Below the pieces are notes generated by a model. The model did not search any database. It saw nothing but the letters and a program-made list of their open reading frames with translations, and was not told the origin of the DNA. Below are positions 20,783-30,401 of a DNA stretch of 64,000 nt, in pieces (position 1 is the first letter of the stretch; each line of letters opens with the position of its first letter). Position numbers and translations under genes: made by a program. The DNA comes from Methylotenera sp. (GTDB lineage Bacteria > Pseudomonadota > Gammaproteobacteria > Burkholderiales > Methylophilaceae). The stretch lies in NCBI GenBank assembly GCA_030693535.1, contig JAUYAL010000077.1, positions 310,001 through 374,000 on the forward strand. Reading direction: 5' to 3'.

Positions 20783-22324
20783 ATGACAACGATACTCCAG
20801 GAGGACTTTATTCAAAGCATTGCTGATGCTTTGCAATATATTTCATACTATCACCCAGTAGATTATATTCAGGCCTTGGGTCGCGCTTACGAGGCAGAGC
20901 AATCAATTGCTGCTAAAGACGCGATCGCACAGATTTTAACCAACTCGCGTATGTGTGCAGAAGGAAAAAGACCACTTTGCCAAGATACTGGCATCGTTGT
21001 TGCTTTCATTAAAGTAGGCATGAACGTAAAGTGGGATGCTACTATCGATGTTGAGCATATGGTGAATGAAGGTGTGCGTCGTGCGTATATGCTGCCAGAG
21101 AATAAATTGCGCGCTTCGATTGTAAGTGACCCCGCTGGGAAGCGCGCCAATACTAAGGATAATACACCAGCAGTGGTGCATGTTTCGCTAGTGGCTGGTG
21201 ATAAGGTCGATGTGCAAATTGCTGCAAAAGGTGGTGGTTCTGAGAACAAAGCCAAGCTGGCGATGCTCAACCCAAATGACAGCATAGTGGATTGGATTTT
21301 GGAAGTGGTGCCCCAAATGGGTGCAGGTTGGTGTCCGCCGGGCATGTTGGGCATAGGCATAGGGGGTAGTGCAGAAAAAGCCATGTTGTTAGCAAAAGAG
21401 TCTTTGATGGCTCCGATAGATATGCACGAACTGAAAGCTAAGGGTGCCCATAATGACAAGTTGTCTCGAATTGAAGAATTACGTTTAGAGCTTTTTGAAA
21501 AGGTCAATAATTTAGGGATAGGCGCACAAGGTTTAGGTGGGTTGGTAACGGTGTTGGATGTGAAGATTTTAGATTATCCAACCCATGCGGCTTCTTTACC
21601 TGTGGCGATTATTCCAAACTGTGCGGCTACACGTCATGTGCATTTTGAGTTAGATGGCAGTGGTGTAGCAGAACTAGAAGCGCCTAATTTAAGTGAATAT
21701 CCAGATGTTCATTGGACACCAAGTGAGGCATCGTTAAGGGTAAATTTAGATACGCTTACGCAAGCGGATATTCAAACTTGGAAGCCAGGTCAGACTTTGT
21801 TGTTGAACGGAAAATTGCTCACGGGTCGCGATGCCGCACACAAGCGAATTGCAACGATGTTAGCTAAAGGTGAGAAATTACCAGTGGATTTTAAGAACCG
21901 TTTTATTTACTACGTTGGTCCTGTAGATGCGGTGCGAGATGAAGCGGTTGGTCCAGCCGGCCCTACTACGGCCACACGTATGGATGGTTTTACAGAGATG
22001 ATGTTAAGTGATGTTGGTTTGCTTGGCATGGTAGGTAAAGCAGAACGTGGCGATGAAACTATTGCTGCTATCGCAAGATACAGGTCAGTTTATTTGACCG
22101 CTGTAGGTGGTGCGGCTTATTTGGTAAGCAAAGCCATTAAAAAGGCAGAAGTGCTGGCGTTTGCAGATTTAGGTATGGAGGCGATTTACGAATTTACGGT
22201 GCAAGATATGCCTGTGACGGTGGCGGTGGATTGTACAGGTAATTCAGTACACATCACTGGACCAGTTGAGTGGAAAGAAAAGATTGCACAACATAAAATA
22301 ATCAAAATTCACTCTGTATCTTAA
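20783..22324 (+). CDS. fumA: Class I (iron-sulfur) fumarate hydratase
   Basis: 513 residues from the ATG at 20783. The upstream ATG at 20741 lies inside the synthetase gene. It has the full class I layout: N-terminal alpha part with cluster-binding RPLCQDTG (about residue 60-67) and GGSENKAKL, and C-terminal beta part with LLTGRDAAHKR and GPTTATRMDGF. It hydrates fumarate to malate. Class I fumarases are known to accept mesaconate in some bacteria, notable beside mch and the CitE-like genes, but that activity is not shown here. Confidence 0.93.
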   Translation: MTTILQEDFIQSIADALQYISYYHPVDYIQALGRAYEAEQSIAAKDAIAQILTNSRMCAEGKRPLCQDTGIVVAFIKVGMNVKWDATIDVEHMVNEGVRRAYMLPENKLRASIVSDPAGKRANTKDNTPAVVHVSLVAGDKVDVQIAAKGGGSENKAKLAMLNPNDSIVDWILEVVPQMGAGWCPPGMLGIGIGGSAEKAMLLAKESLMAPIDMHELKAKGAHNDKLSRIEELRLELFEKVNNLGIGAQGLGGLVTVLDVKILDYPTHAASLPVAIIPNCAATRHVHFELDGSGVAELEAPNLSEYPDVHWTPSEASLRVNLDTLTQADIQTWKPGQTLLLNGKLLTGRDAAHKRIATMLAKGEKLPVDFKNRFIYYVGPVDAVRDEAVGPAGPTTATRMDGFTEMMLSDVGLLGMVGKAERGDETIAAIARYRSVYLTAVGGAAYLVSKAIKKAEVLAFADLGMEAIYEFTVQDMPVTVAVDCTGNSVHITGPVEWKEKIAQHKIIKIHSVS

Positions 22325-22399
22325 GTTACATGAGCATTGCACTATTTGCGTTAAACTCTGTCAAATTTAATGATGGAATGATTAGAGAGCGCAAATAAA

Positions 22400-22711
22400 A
22401 TGCTAAAACGATTGTCAGTAGGACTATTAGTTGGAGGGTTGTTGAGTGCCACTGCCGCCAGTGCTGAAAATGTGCTGGAATACTTAACCGATAAATATGG
22501 TGAATACTCGGGTCCGACGGTAGAAGATAATGTAGCCGCTATGGATACCGATAAAAATGGCTTTGCAGACGTTACCGAAGTACGCGCATTTTTAGTACTG
22601 AAAAACGGCGCAGATTATCAGAAAGAGATTTTAGATAGATGGCAGTTACGCAGCCAAGGTAGAAGCTGTACCTTGCCGCCAGACGAAAAATTATTCAACC
22701 AAACCAACTAG
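22400..22711 (+). CDS. Small secreted EF-hand-like protein
   Basis: 103 residues. Signal peptide residues 1-22 (ends ATAASA). One EF-hand-like loop DTDKNGFADVTE lies at about residues 49-60, followed by a helix. A single C-terminal cysteine is present (SCTLPP). Periplasmic calcium-binding protein of unknown role. It sits between fumA and acnB with its own 75-bp leader. Confidence 0.65.
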   Translation: MLKRLSVGLLVGGLLSATAASAENVLEYLTDKYGEYSGPTVEDNVAAMDTDKNGFADVTEVRAFLVLKNGADYQKEILDRWQLRSQGRSCTLPPDEKLFNQTN

Positions 22712-22818
22712 CTTAATGTATGCGAATTTTACAAATGTGAAATTTTTCATGATTTAGGCTGGTTTATAATAATGCAATATATTTTTAAACAGTATTTTTA
22801 TAAGAGCCTTCAATTACC

Positions 22819-25407
22819 ATGTTAAACGCATATCAAGCCCATGTTGCCGAGCGTAGTGCAGCTCAACTTCCACCATTACCTTTGTCTGCAGAGCAAGTCG
22901 CTCAAGTAGTTGAGTTGCTGAAGAATCCACCAGCAGGCGAAGCTGAACTATTACTCGATTTAATTACTAATCGTACTCCAGCAGGTGTAGATCAAGCGGC
23001 TTATGTCAAAGCCGCTTTTCTGGCAGATGTTGCAAAAGGCACAGCTAAATCACCAATCATTTCAGCAGAAAAAGCGGTTGGATTGCTTGGTACAATGCTT
23101 GGCGGCTATAACGTACAAGCTTTAGTAAGCCTTTTAGGAACGTCAATGGCGGCTCATGCAGTGACAGCTTTAAGTAGCACAATCTTGATGTTCGATGCAT
23201 TTCATGATGTAGATGTGTTGATGAAAGCTGGCAATATTCACGCTAAGAAATTGATAGAAAGCTGGGCGAATGCCGAGTGGTTCACCAATGCGCCAGCGTT
23301 GGCTAAAGAAATTAAAATGGTCGTTTTTAAGGTTGATGGTGAAACCAATACCGATGATTTAAGCCCTGCGCAAGATGCGTGGAGCCGCCCAGATGTTCCA
23401 TTGCATGCCAAAGCTATGCTGATCAACAAAATGCCTGAAGGCTTAAAACTGATTGATACCTTGAAAGAAAAAGGCTTGCCGTTGGCTTATGTGGGCGATG
23501 TAGTCGGTACAGGTTCATCTCGAAAATCTGCCATTAACTCCGTGCAATGGTTTATGGGCAATGATATCCCTAACATTCCAAACAAACGCACTGGCGGCGT
23601 GATTTTAGGCGCTAAAATAGCACCAATTTTCTTTAATACCGCTGAAGATTCAGGCGCCTTGCCGATTCAATGTGATGTGTCAAAGCTGAGTATGGGCGAC
23701 GTGATTGTTATCAAGCCGTATGAAGGAAAAGTGCTGAATGAGGCGGGTGAAGTGCTTTCAGCTTTTGAACTAAATCCCGTCACCATGCCAGATGAAGTGC
23801 AAGCGGGTGGCCGCATTCCATTGATTATCGGTCGCGGCTTAACTGCAAATGCACGTAAAGCACTTGGCTTGCCCGAAACGACTGCTTTTATTACCGCTGC
23901 GCCTGTAGTTATCTCAACCAAAGGATATACGCTTGCGCAAAAAATGGTTGGCCGCGCATGTGGTTTGCCAGAAGGTACTGGGGTACGTCCAAATACCTAT
24001 TGTGAACCAAAAGCCACAACGGTAGGTTCGCAAGATACGACAGGTGGTATGACACGTGATGAGTTAAAAGAGTTGGCTTGTTTGGGTTTTAGTGCCGATT
24101 TAGTAATGCAAAGCTTCTGTCACACAGCGGCATACCCAAAACCAGTAGATATTAAATTACAACATAGCTTGCCAGAATTCATGTCTAGCCGTGGAGGCGT
24201 GTCATTACGCCCGGGAGATGGCGTGATTCACTCTTGGATTAATCGAATGATTTTGCCTGATACAGTAGGTACAGGTGGCGATTCACATACACGTTTTCCC
24301 ATCGGAATTTCATTCCCAGCGGGTTCTGGACTAGTGGCTTTTGCTGCAGCAACAGGTGCTATGCCGTTGGATATGCCTGAGTCTGTATTAGTGCGATTTA
24401 AGGGCACGATGCAACCTGGTATTACCTTGCGTGACTTGGTGAATGCGATTCCGTACGCGGCGATTCAAGAAGGTAATTTAACGGTAGGTAAAACAGGAAA
24501 AAAGAATGTATTTAACGGTCGCATTTTAGAAATTGAAGGTTTGCCGGATTTAAAAGTAGAACAAGCTTTTGAATTTGCAGATGCATCAGCAGAGCGTTCA
24601 GCGAATGGTTGTACTGTGTTGTTAAATGAAGCGCCAGTCATTGAGTTTTTAAATTCAAATATCGTGCTGATGCAAAACATGATTGAAAACGGTTATGCAG
24701 ATCCACGCACCTTGCAACGTCGTATCGAAAGCATGCAGGCTTGGTTGGCTAAACCTTCGCTGTTAAAACCAGATGCTGATGCTGAATATGCGCACATCAT
24801 TGAAATCGATCTAAACACAATCAAAGAGCCGTTAGTGGCTTGCCCGAACGACCCTGATGATATAAAGCCATTATCAGCAGTAGTTGGTGATAAGATTGAT
24901 GAAGTTTTTATTGGTAGTTGCATGACTAATATCGGTCACTATCGTGCGGCAGCAAAGGTACTAGAAGGCTCTGGCGGCATTCCTACACGTTTATGGATTG
25001 CACCGCCAACGCGCATGGATGAGGCGCAGTTGCGAGATGAGGGGGTGTATTCAGTATTTGGTGTAGCAGGAGCGCGTACCGAGATTCCAGGTTGTTCCTT
25101 ATGTATGGGAAACCAAGCGCGGGTAGCGGATAAAGCAACGGTATTTTCTACTAGTACGCGTAATTTTGATAATCGTATGGGAAAAGATGCGCGCGTCTAT
25201 TTGGGTTCGGCTGAATTGGCCGCAGTGTGCGCTAAATTGGGTCGTATGCCTACACATGCGGAATATTTAGAAACAGTAGGTAATAAACTTGCGAACACGG
25301 CTGAGATTTATAAATACCTAAACTTTGACCAAATGACCGAGTATAAAGGCGCGCTTGAAACGTTAAGTAATGGTAAAAAAGTGATTGCGATAGCCGAAGT
25401 GATTTAG
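22819..25407 (+). CDS. acnB: Aconitase B (bifunctional aconitate / 2-methylisocitrate hydratase)
   Basis: 862 residues, normal AcnB length and domain order: HEAT-like N-terminal domain (1-160), swivelling domain (about 165-380, with [13 protein letters not shown]) and the iron-sulfur core. Cluster cysteines lie in [13 protein letters not shown] (about 697-709) and [12 protein letters not shown] (about 758-769). It isomerises citrate and, with PrpD, hydrates 2-methyl-cis-aconitate in the methylcitrate cycle. It closes the acid-metabolism cluster. Confidence 0.96.
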   Translation: MLNAYQAHVAERSAAQLPPLPLSAEQVAQVVELLKNPPAGEAELLLDLITNRTPAGVDQAAYVKAAFLADVAKGTAKSPIISAEKAVGLLGTMLGGYNVQALVSLLGTSMAAHAVTALSSTILMFDAFHDVDVLMKAGNIHAKKLIESWANAEWFTNAPALAKEIKMVVFKVDGETNTDDLSPAQDAWSRPDVPLHAKAMLINKMPEGLKLIDTLKEKGLPLAYVGDVVGTGSSRKSAINSVQWFMGNDIPNIPNKRTGGVILGAKIAPIFFNTAEDSGALPIQCDVSKLSMGDVIVIKPYEGKVLNEAGEVLSAFELNPVTMPDEVQAGGRIPLIIGRGLTANARKALGLPETTAFITAAPVVISTKGYTLAQKMVGRACGLPEGTGVRPNTYCEPKATTVGSQDTTGGMTRDELKELACLGFSADLVMQSFCHTAAYPKPVDIKLQHSLPEFMSSRGGVSLRPGDGVIHSWINRMILPDTVGTGGDSHTRFPIGISFPAGSGLVAFAAATGAMPLDMPESVLVRFKGTMQPGITLRDLVNAIPYAAIQEGNLTVGKTGKKNVFNGRILEIEGLPDLKVEQAFEFADASAERSANGCTVLLNEAPVIEFLNSNIVLMQNMIENGYADPRTLQRRIESMQAWLAKPSLLKPDADAEYAHIIEIDLNTIKEPLVACPNDPDDIKPLSAVVGDKIDEVFIGSCMTNIGHYRAAAKVLEGSGGIPTRLWIAPPTRMDEAQLRDEGVYSVFGVAGARTEIPGCSLCMGNQARVADKATVFSTSTRNFDNRMGKDARVYLGSAELAAVCAKLGRMPTHAEYLETVGNKLANTAEIYKYLNFDQMTEYKGALETLSNGKKVIAIAEVI

Positions 25408-25415
25408 ATTTACCT

Positions 25416-25472
25416 TTGCAAGTGTAGGTAAAGCCTGTGCTTACAGCGCGCCTGCACTTGCAAGTTATTCTG
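25416..25472 (+). terminator. Long hairpin after acnB
   Basis: TTGCAAGTGTAGG pairs with CCTGCACTTGCAA (13 bp with one G-U) around a loop of about 22 nt. TTATTCTGTT follows. It lies 9 bp after the acnB stop and before the next gene, so it probably ends the acnB transcript, although the T-run is weak. Confidence 0.55.
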
Positions 25473-25485
25473 TTATCATTTCACG

Positions 25486-25923
25486 ATGAATACAGAAAAT
25501 CCCATGCAACAACCTAACAAACCTCCTCCAATTTTTAGCCAAGATGTCATTATCCCTCCATCTAAAAGCGGTGCTTGGAAATGGATGTTACCGTTGGCAA
25601 TCTTTCTAACATTTTGTGTATCTGCGGCTTGGACTTATGGTTGGCATGCTAAGGTGGTGACAGTTAGCGTTGTGCTTTTAGCAGTAATATCGCATGTATT
25701 TGCTTGGGTGTTAGGTATAGTTGGGCTGGTGCCGATTGTTGGACCACTAATTGTAAAAGTACTGAGTTTATCTATTATATGGCTGTTAAATGCGGTGGGA
25801 TATTTGGTATCCTATGTGGCAATTAAAAGAGGTTATTCGAAAGACGTCATTACTTACAGAGCTTTAACAATTGCACTAATTATTGGCATTGTGCTTGGTT
25901 TTGTTATTGGTAGCTTGATATAA
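25486..25923 (+). CDS. Small inner-membrane protein, unknown
   Basis: 145 residues, not recognised. A polar proline-rich N-terminus (about 28 residues) is followed by three or four hydrophobic segments (about 33-50, 56-80, 85-108 and 123-145). It precedes the DUF2914 membrane protein by 31 bp and is probably co-transcribed with it. Confidence 0.6.
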   Translation: MNTENPMQQPNKPPPIFSQDVIIPPSKSGAWKWMLPLAIFLTFCVSAAWTYGWHAKVVTVSVVLLAVISHVFAWVLGIVGLVPIVGPLIVKVLSLSIIWLLNAVGYLVSYVAIKRGYSKDVITYRALTIALIIGIVLGFVIGSLI

Positions 25924-25954
25924 AAGCTAGCCTTTTTGGCGTAAAGCAAAAAAT

Positions 25955-27055
25955 ATGGTCATTGAAAAAATCAAACAATCGCGTTTGTATCATCAAGTCT
26001 TGAATTTGGCAGATTTCTTTCCCACATTATTTTTCCTAGGAGGATTTTTGTGGGATGCACTTACAATTGGACGCAATGTTGTAGCTTCAGATTTGATTAT
26101 TTTTTTCGGTTATTTGCTGATTTCTGCGACCATACTTTTTATCTTAGGTAGCCCAAGGTATATATTGGCAGACCCAACAAAATTTCCAACATGGTTAGGC
26201 AAAGTACATGCACGGTTTTACTGGAAAAGGTTGCCATACTTTTTATTGCAATTTATGTTTGGTAACTTGCTTAGCGCTTTGTTTATTCTGTATTTTAAAA
26301 GTGCTAATCATTGGTTAGCTTGGTCCATGGCACTTCTATTGGCAATAATTTTGATTGCCAATGAATATTTAGAGGATAAATACAAGCAATTTACCCTAAG
26401 CTGGGCCTTATTTGGTTTTTGTGCGATGTTGTTATTTAACTTCTCGTTGCCGTACTTAATGGGTAGCATTCATGCCTTTTGGTTTTATTTAAGTACGATT
26501 TTAGGTGCAGGTGCTGCATATTGGCTGTACAAAAAAACACCTAATCATGATGGTAGCATTAAGCCAGTTGGGCTGATAGCGATAGTGTTAATGCTGGCTT
26601 ATACCTTTGATATGATTCCACCTGTGCCGCTAGTCAAGCGCGATATTGCAGTTGGTTATGCGTTGAGAAAAGTAAATGGTAATTATGAGCTAAGCCAGCA
26701 ACCCGCAAGTTGGTGGTCATTTTGGCGAAAAACCAGTAATGAATTACAAGTGTTGCCTAGGCAGCGCGTATATTGTTTTTCATCGGTATTTGCGCCTGCA
26801 GGATTAAAAACGCGCTTATATCACCGTTGGCAGTATTATGACGAAAATAAAGGTTGGAAAACTATGTCACGCGTTGGCTTCTCGTTATCTGGTGGACGCT
26901 ACAACGGCTTTCGTGGGTATACTTATAAGACAGATTTACAAGCGGGAGATTGGAAAGTGAGCGTGGAAACTGAAAACGATAAAACCGTAGCTGTGCAAGA
27001 ATTTACTGTTGAAACAGCTGCATCTGCACTGCCACCTATTGTTAGGATTTATTAA
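25955..27055 (+). CDS. Membrane protein with C-terminal DUF2914 domain
   Basis: 366 residues. About eight hydrophobic segments occupy residues 20-225. The soluble C-terminal part (about 265-366) contains RVYCFSSVFAP, LYHRWQYYDENKGW and the ending GDWKVSVETENDK, which matches my memory of the DUF2914 domain. Probably an envelope protein. Function unknown. Confidence 0.68.
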   Translation: MVIEKIKQSRLYHQVLNLADFFPTLFFLGGFLWDALTIGRNVVASDLIIFFGYLLISATILFILGSPRYILADPTKFPTWLGKVHARFYWKRLPYFLLQFMFGNLLSALFILYFKSANHWLAWSMALLLAIILIANEYLEDKYKQFTLSWALFGFCAMLLFNFSLPYLMGSIHAFWFYLSTILGAGAAYWLYKKTPNHDGSIKPVGLIAIVLMLAYTFDMIPPVPLVKRDIAVGYALRKVNGNYELSQQPASWWSFWRKTSNELQVLPRQRVYCFSSVFAPAGLKTRLYHRWQYYDENKGWKTMSRVGFSLSGGRYNGFRGYTYKTDLQAGDWKVSVETENDKTVAVQEFTVETAASALPPIVRIY

Positions 27056-27067
27056 TTTGAGACTGCA

Positions 27068-27556
27068 TTAATGCTTAACTTCTTCACGCATCAGTTTATC
27101 AATATAAGCAATGGCAATTGCAGAAAATACAAACGCCATATGAATCACAGTTTGCCAAATCAATGTTTTTTCGGTGAGATTTTCAGCATTAATAAATGTT
27201 TTAAGTAAGTGAATAGATGAAATGCCGATAATTGCAGTCGCTAATTTAACTTTAAGTAGATTAGCATTTACATGGGACAGCCAATCTGGCTCATCAGGAT
27301 GACCTGTTAAATTAAGGCGTGAAACAAAGGTTTCGTAGCCGCCCACAATCACCATAATCAGCAAGTTTGAAATCATCACCACATCAATCAAACCTAATAC
27401 AATAAGCATGATGTCCGCTTCTTTAATGGCATGTGCGGTTGATACCAAATGAACCAGTTCTACCCCAAAGAAAACCACATAGACTCCTTGAGCTACAATT
27501 AAGCCCAAATACAATGGTAGTTGTAACCAGCGGCTACCAAATAAAATATTGGTCAT
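27068..27556 (-). CDS. UPF0114 family membrane protein (YqhA-like)
   Basis: 162 residues from the ATG at 27556 with AAGG 9 bp upstream. A longer reading to 27604 adds a polar N-terminus unlike the family. It has three or four membrane segments and the family landmarks FGSRWLQLPLYLGL and GYETFVSRL. Function is unknown in characterised bacteria. Convergent with the DUF2914 gene. Confidence 0.85.
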   Translation of the reverse strand: MTNILFGSRWLQLPLYLGLIVAQGVYVVFFGVELVHLVSTAHAIKEADIMLIVLGLIDVVMISNLLIMVIVGGYETFVSRLNLTGHPDEPDWLSHVNANLLKVKLATAIIGISSIHLLKTFINAENLTEKTLIWQTVIHMAFVFSAIAIAYIDKLMREEVKH

Positions 27557-27668
27557 TATGCTGCCTTGTTTGTATTCTGTTCGGGTCGGTTTGCTTTGCG
27601 CCATATGTTTTAAAACCTTTATTAGTAAGTAACGTGACGTATTGTATCAGCTTAATAGTTTATTTTTA

Positions 27669-28529
27669 TTAAGCTATTTTGTAATTTATGGCGTAGTTAG
27701 CAGTTTCATCTAAAGCCAATAATTGCGTTAACACTGGCATTGTTTCATTCAAGATGTTAGGCAGTGTCCAAGGTGGGTTTACAATAAACAATCCGCTTCC
27801 GTGCATACCAAAACCTTCTAATGATGGCGAATGTATGGTCATTTCAACATGTAGCCAATTGGCTAAATCCAAATGCATTAAATCTTCTGTTATCTCGCGC
27901 GACTCAGGGCGTTGTAAAATAGGGTACCAAATCATATAAGTGCCAGTAGCAAAGCGCATCAAGCTATCTTTAATCATGCTAACTACACGTTGATAATCCT
28001 GCTTATCCTCATAAGGAGGATCTATCAGTATTACAGCTCGGCGCGTTGGTGGTGGCAAGCAAGATTTAATGCCAGAAAAGCCATCTTGCATTTCAATTCT
28101 GACGGAACTGTTTTTTGACTTAATGGCGCCTTGACCTTTAAAGTTTTCTATCAGTAATTTGTAATCACTAGGGTGTAACTCAAATAGACGCATTTTGTCA
28201 TCTGCACGTAAAAAATCTTGAGCGACCACTGGTGAGCCAGGGTAAAAATCTAGACTGTTGGTGTTAAAGCGATTAATCTGCGCAACAAAATTAGCCAGAG
28301 ACACAGGTAAATTTTTCGCGCTAAGCAGTTTGGCTATGCCCTGTTCAAACTCCGCATTCTTTGTGGCATAGCCTTCAGTCAGGCTATACATGCCAGCGCC
28401 AGCATGCGTATCAATGTACCAGAATGGTTTTAATTTTTGTTTTGCGTGCGCAAGAACTAGGCCTAACACATAATGTTTAAGCACATCGGCATGATTGCCT
28501 GCATGAAAGGCGTGGCGGTAACTAAGCAT
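27669..28529 (-). CDS. rlmJ: 23S rRNA (adenine2030-N6)-methyltransferase
   Basis: 286 residues. The N-terminus MLSYRHAFHAGNHADVLKH is diagnostic for RlmJ (YhiR/ComJ). Methyltransferase motifs are IDTHAGAGMYSL (SAM site) and LIDPPYED (catalytic DPPY, about residues 166-173). It modifies A2030 of 23S rRNA in known members. Single gene, convergent with the UPF0114 region. Confidence 0.93.
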   Translation of the reverse strand: MLSYRHAFHAGNHADVLKHYVLGLVLAHAKQKLKPFWYIDTHAGAGMYSLTEGYATKNAEFEQGIAKLLSAKNLPVSLANFVAQINRFNTNSLDFYPGSPVVAQDFLRADDKMRLFELHPSDYKLLIENFKGQGAIKSKNSSVRIEMQDGFSGIKSCLPPPTRRAVILIDPPYEDKQDYQRVVSMIKDSLMRFATGTYMIWYPILQRPESREITEDLMHLDLANWLHVEMTIHSPSLEGFGMHGSGLFIVNPPWTLPNILNETMPVLTQLLALDETANYAINYKIA

Positions 28530-28628
28530 GGGCTATATTATACAGCTAGCTTTCAGTACCAACTTTAATTATGCTTAAGCCTAACTGAGTTTTTGATTAA
28601 CAAAAAATGAATTCTGTCTTGAATCATC

Positions 28629-29153
28629 ATGATTATTAAGCAACATAACACCTTAATACAACAATCTGAAGCGCACTTTTCAGATTGCGAGAAATATCGT
28701 TATTGGTTACGCCGAGATTGGGATTTAAGCAGTGAGGTAATCAGCTTTCTAATGCTAAACCCCAGTACAGCAAACGAAGTAGATAACGACCCGACCATTG
28801 AACGCTGTCAGCGTCGCGCTATTGCAATGGGTTACGGCAGTATGATTATTGTGAATTTATTTCCATTTCGTATGACAAATTCTACTCAATTAAATACTGT
28901 AAACGATTTGCTAGGTGATACTTTAGAAGCCGACAATTGCATTCTGCGTGCCGTTCAGGCATCTGCAATTACTGTATGCGGTTGGGGAAAGCATCCGCTA
29001 GCTGCGCCCAGGGGGCAAGCTGTGCTATCACTATTAAAAAATGCCAATTTGCAAGATAAAGTAAAGTGCCTGCAACTTAATGCAGACAATAGCCCGCAAC
29101 ACCCCTTATATATTGCTTATGCCAAGCACCCAGTACCATTTTTATTTACTTAA
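28629..29153 (+). CDS. DUF1643 family protein
   Basis: 174 residues with the family hallmarks RDW near residue 30, FLMLNPSTANEVDNDPT (about 40-56) and VNLFPFRMT (about 77-85). DUF1643 is a widespread domain of unknown biochemical role. Followed after 18 bp by a tautomerase-like gene, so a two-gene unit is likely. Confidence 0.82.
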   Translation: MIIKQHNTLIQQSEAHFSDCEKYRYWLRRDWDLSSEVISFLMLNPSTANEVDNDPTIERCQRRAIAMGYGSMIIVNLFPFRMTNSTQLNTVNDLLGDTLEADNCILRAVQASAITVCGWGKHPLAAPRGQAVLSLLKNANLQDKVKCLQLNADNSPQHPLYIAYAKHPVPFLFT

Positions 29154-29171
29154 ACTAAAAGGAGATTCAAT

Positions 29172-29354
29172 ATGCCATACGTGAACATCAAGTTAGCAGG
29201 TTCTGTCACTAAGGATCAAAAAGCGCAAATTGCCAAAGAGTTTACTGAGACTTTAGAACGTGTTGCCCATAAACCAAAATCTTACACATACATTACCTTT
29301 GAAGAAGTGGCTTATGACGATTGGGCAATAGGCGGGAAGTTGCTCGATGAGTAA
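29172..29354 (+). CDS. 4-oxalocrotonate tautomerase family protein
   Basis: 60 residues, standard size. After removal of Met the catalytic Pro1 is present (MPYVNIKLAG). RBS AGGAG lies 7 bp upstream. These enzymes tautomerise keto-enol acids as small oligomers. The physiological substrate is unknown here. Confidence 0.85.
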   Translation: MPYVNIKLAGSVTKDQKAQIAKEFTETLERVAHKPKSYTYITFEEVAYDDWAIGGKLLDE

Positions 29355-29447
29355 ACTCCGACATTATTCGTGCAGCGAAAACCCAGATTTAAATATTAAG
29401 TGCAAACTAAAAAACATTGATTAGTCGTAGCGCTTATTGCATGAATA

Positions 29448-29463
29448 ATGCGCTTTAGCGCAT
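29448..29463. repeat. Palindrome upstream of the RIO-type kinase gene
   Basis: ATGCGC-TTTA-GCGCAT, perfect 6-bp arms, in the intergenic gap between the tautomerase and kinase genes. No T-tract. Possible operator. Function unknown. Confidence 0.35.
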
Positions 29464-29515
29464 ATACTCTGCAGCGATGCCAATCACTGGTGTTGAATGA
29501 CGGCATGGTGTTAAA

Positions 29516-30379
29516 ATGCTTTTTATGAAAACACCTCAAAGACTAGAACCCTTACTCGAAGATGGCTTGATTGATGACGTAGTACGTCAACTAATGAGCG
29601 GCAAAGAAGCTACCGTATATGTTGTGCGTTGCGGCGATGAAGTACGTTGCGCAAAGGTGTATAAAGAGGCAAATAAACGTAGCTTTCGCCAAAGTGTAGA
29701 CTACACCGAAGGTCGAAAAGTTAAAAATAGCCGTCAAAGTCGCGCGATGGCTAAAGGTTCAAAATTCGGACGTGAATCACAAGAAGCCGCTTGGCAAAGC
29801 GCAGAGGTAGATGCCTTGTATCGCCTTGCCAATGCAGGCGTGCGCGTTCCCGAACCCTATAATTTTTACGAAGGCGTATTGTTAATGGAGTTGGTGACAG
29901 ATGCCAACGGCAACGCTGCGCCACGTTTAAACGATGTGACTTTTAGTGCGGAAGGGGCACGTATTCAGCACGCTACTTTAATTAAAGAAGTGGTACGCAT
30001 GCTTTGTGCTGGCATCGTGCATGGCGATTTGTCCGAGTTTAATATTTTAATGAGTGCTGATGGTCCTGTGATTATTGATCTTCCTCAGGCCGTGGATGCA
30101 GCAGGTAATAACAACGCAAGTGAGATGCTAGAGCGCGATGTTAGAAACTTAAGCGATTATTTTGGACGTTTTGCGCCAGAGTTGCTCACTACGCAATACG
30201 GCAAAGAAATTTGGGCGTTGTATGCGCATGGCGATTTAACGCTAGAAACGCCTCTCACTGGTCGTTTTAGGCAAAGCACTAAAGCTGTTGACTTAAAAAG
30301 TGTGATGCGTGAGATTGAAGATACCAAAAAGGCTGAAGAGGCTCGTTTGTCGCGCATAGCCGAAGCTAAAGCGGAATAA
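29516..30379 (+). CDS. RIO1-like serine kinase (PA4780 family)
   Basis: 287 residues (284 if the second ATG at 29525 is used). Kinase features are GKEATVYVVRCGDEVRCAKVYK (ATP site with the catalytic Lys), VHGDLSEFNILM (catalytic loop, about residues 173-184) and VIIDLPQAVD (metal-binding Asp, about 190-199). This is the RIO layout, HGDLSExN. An atypical protein kinase or ATPase of unknown target in bacteria. It lies 22 bp upstream of uvrC. Confidence 0.85.
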   Translation: MLFMKTPQRLEPLLEDGLIDDVVRQLMSGKEATVYVVRCGDEVRCAKVYKEANKRSFRQSVDYTEGRKVKNSRQSRAMAKGSKFGRESQEAAWQSAEVDALYRLANAGVRVPEPYNFYEGVLLMELVTDANGNAAPRLNDVTFSAEGARIQHATLIKEVVRMLCAGIVHGDLSEFNILMSADGPVIIDLPQAVDAAGNNNASEMLERDVRNLSDYFGRFAPELLTTQYGKEIWALYAHGDLTLETPLTGRFRQSTKAVDLKSVMREIEDTKKAEEARLSRIAEAKAE

Positions 30380-30401
30380 GCAACTAGAGCTTAATAAGCC
30401 C

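Noticed and set aside
20887..21507. 206-codon minus-strand frame opposite fumA
   Set aside because: Composition typical of an antisense shadow. The class I fumarase is certain.
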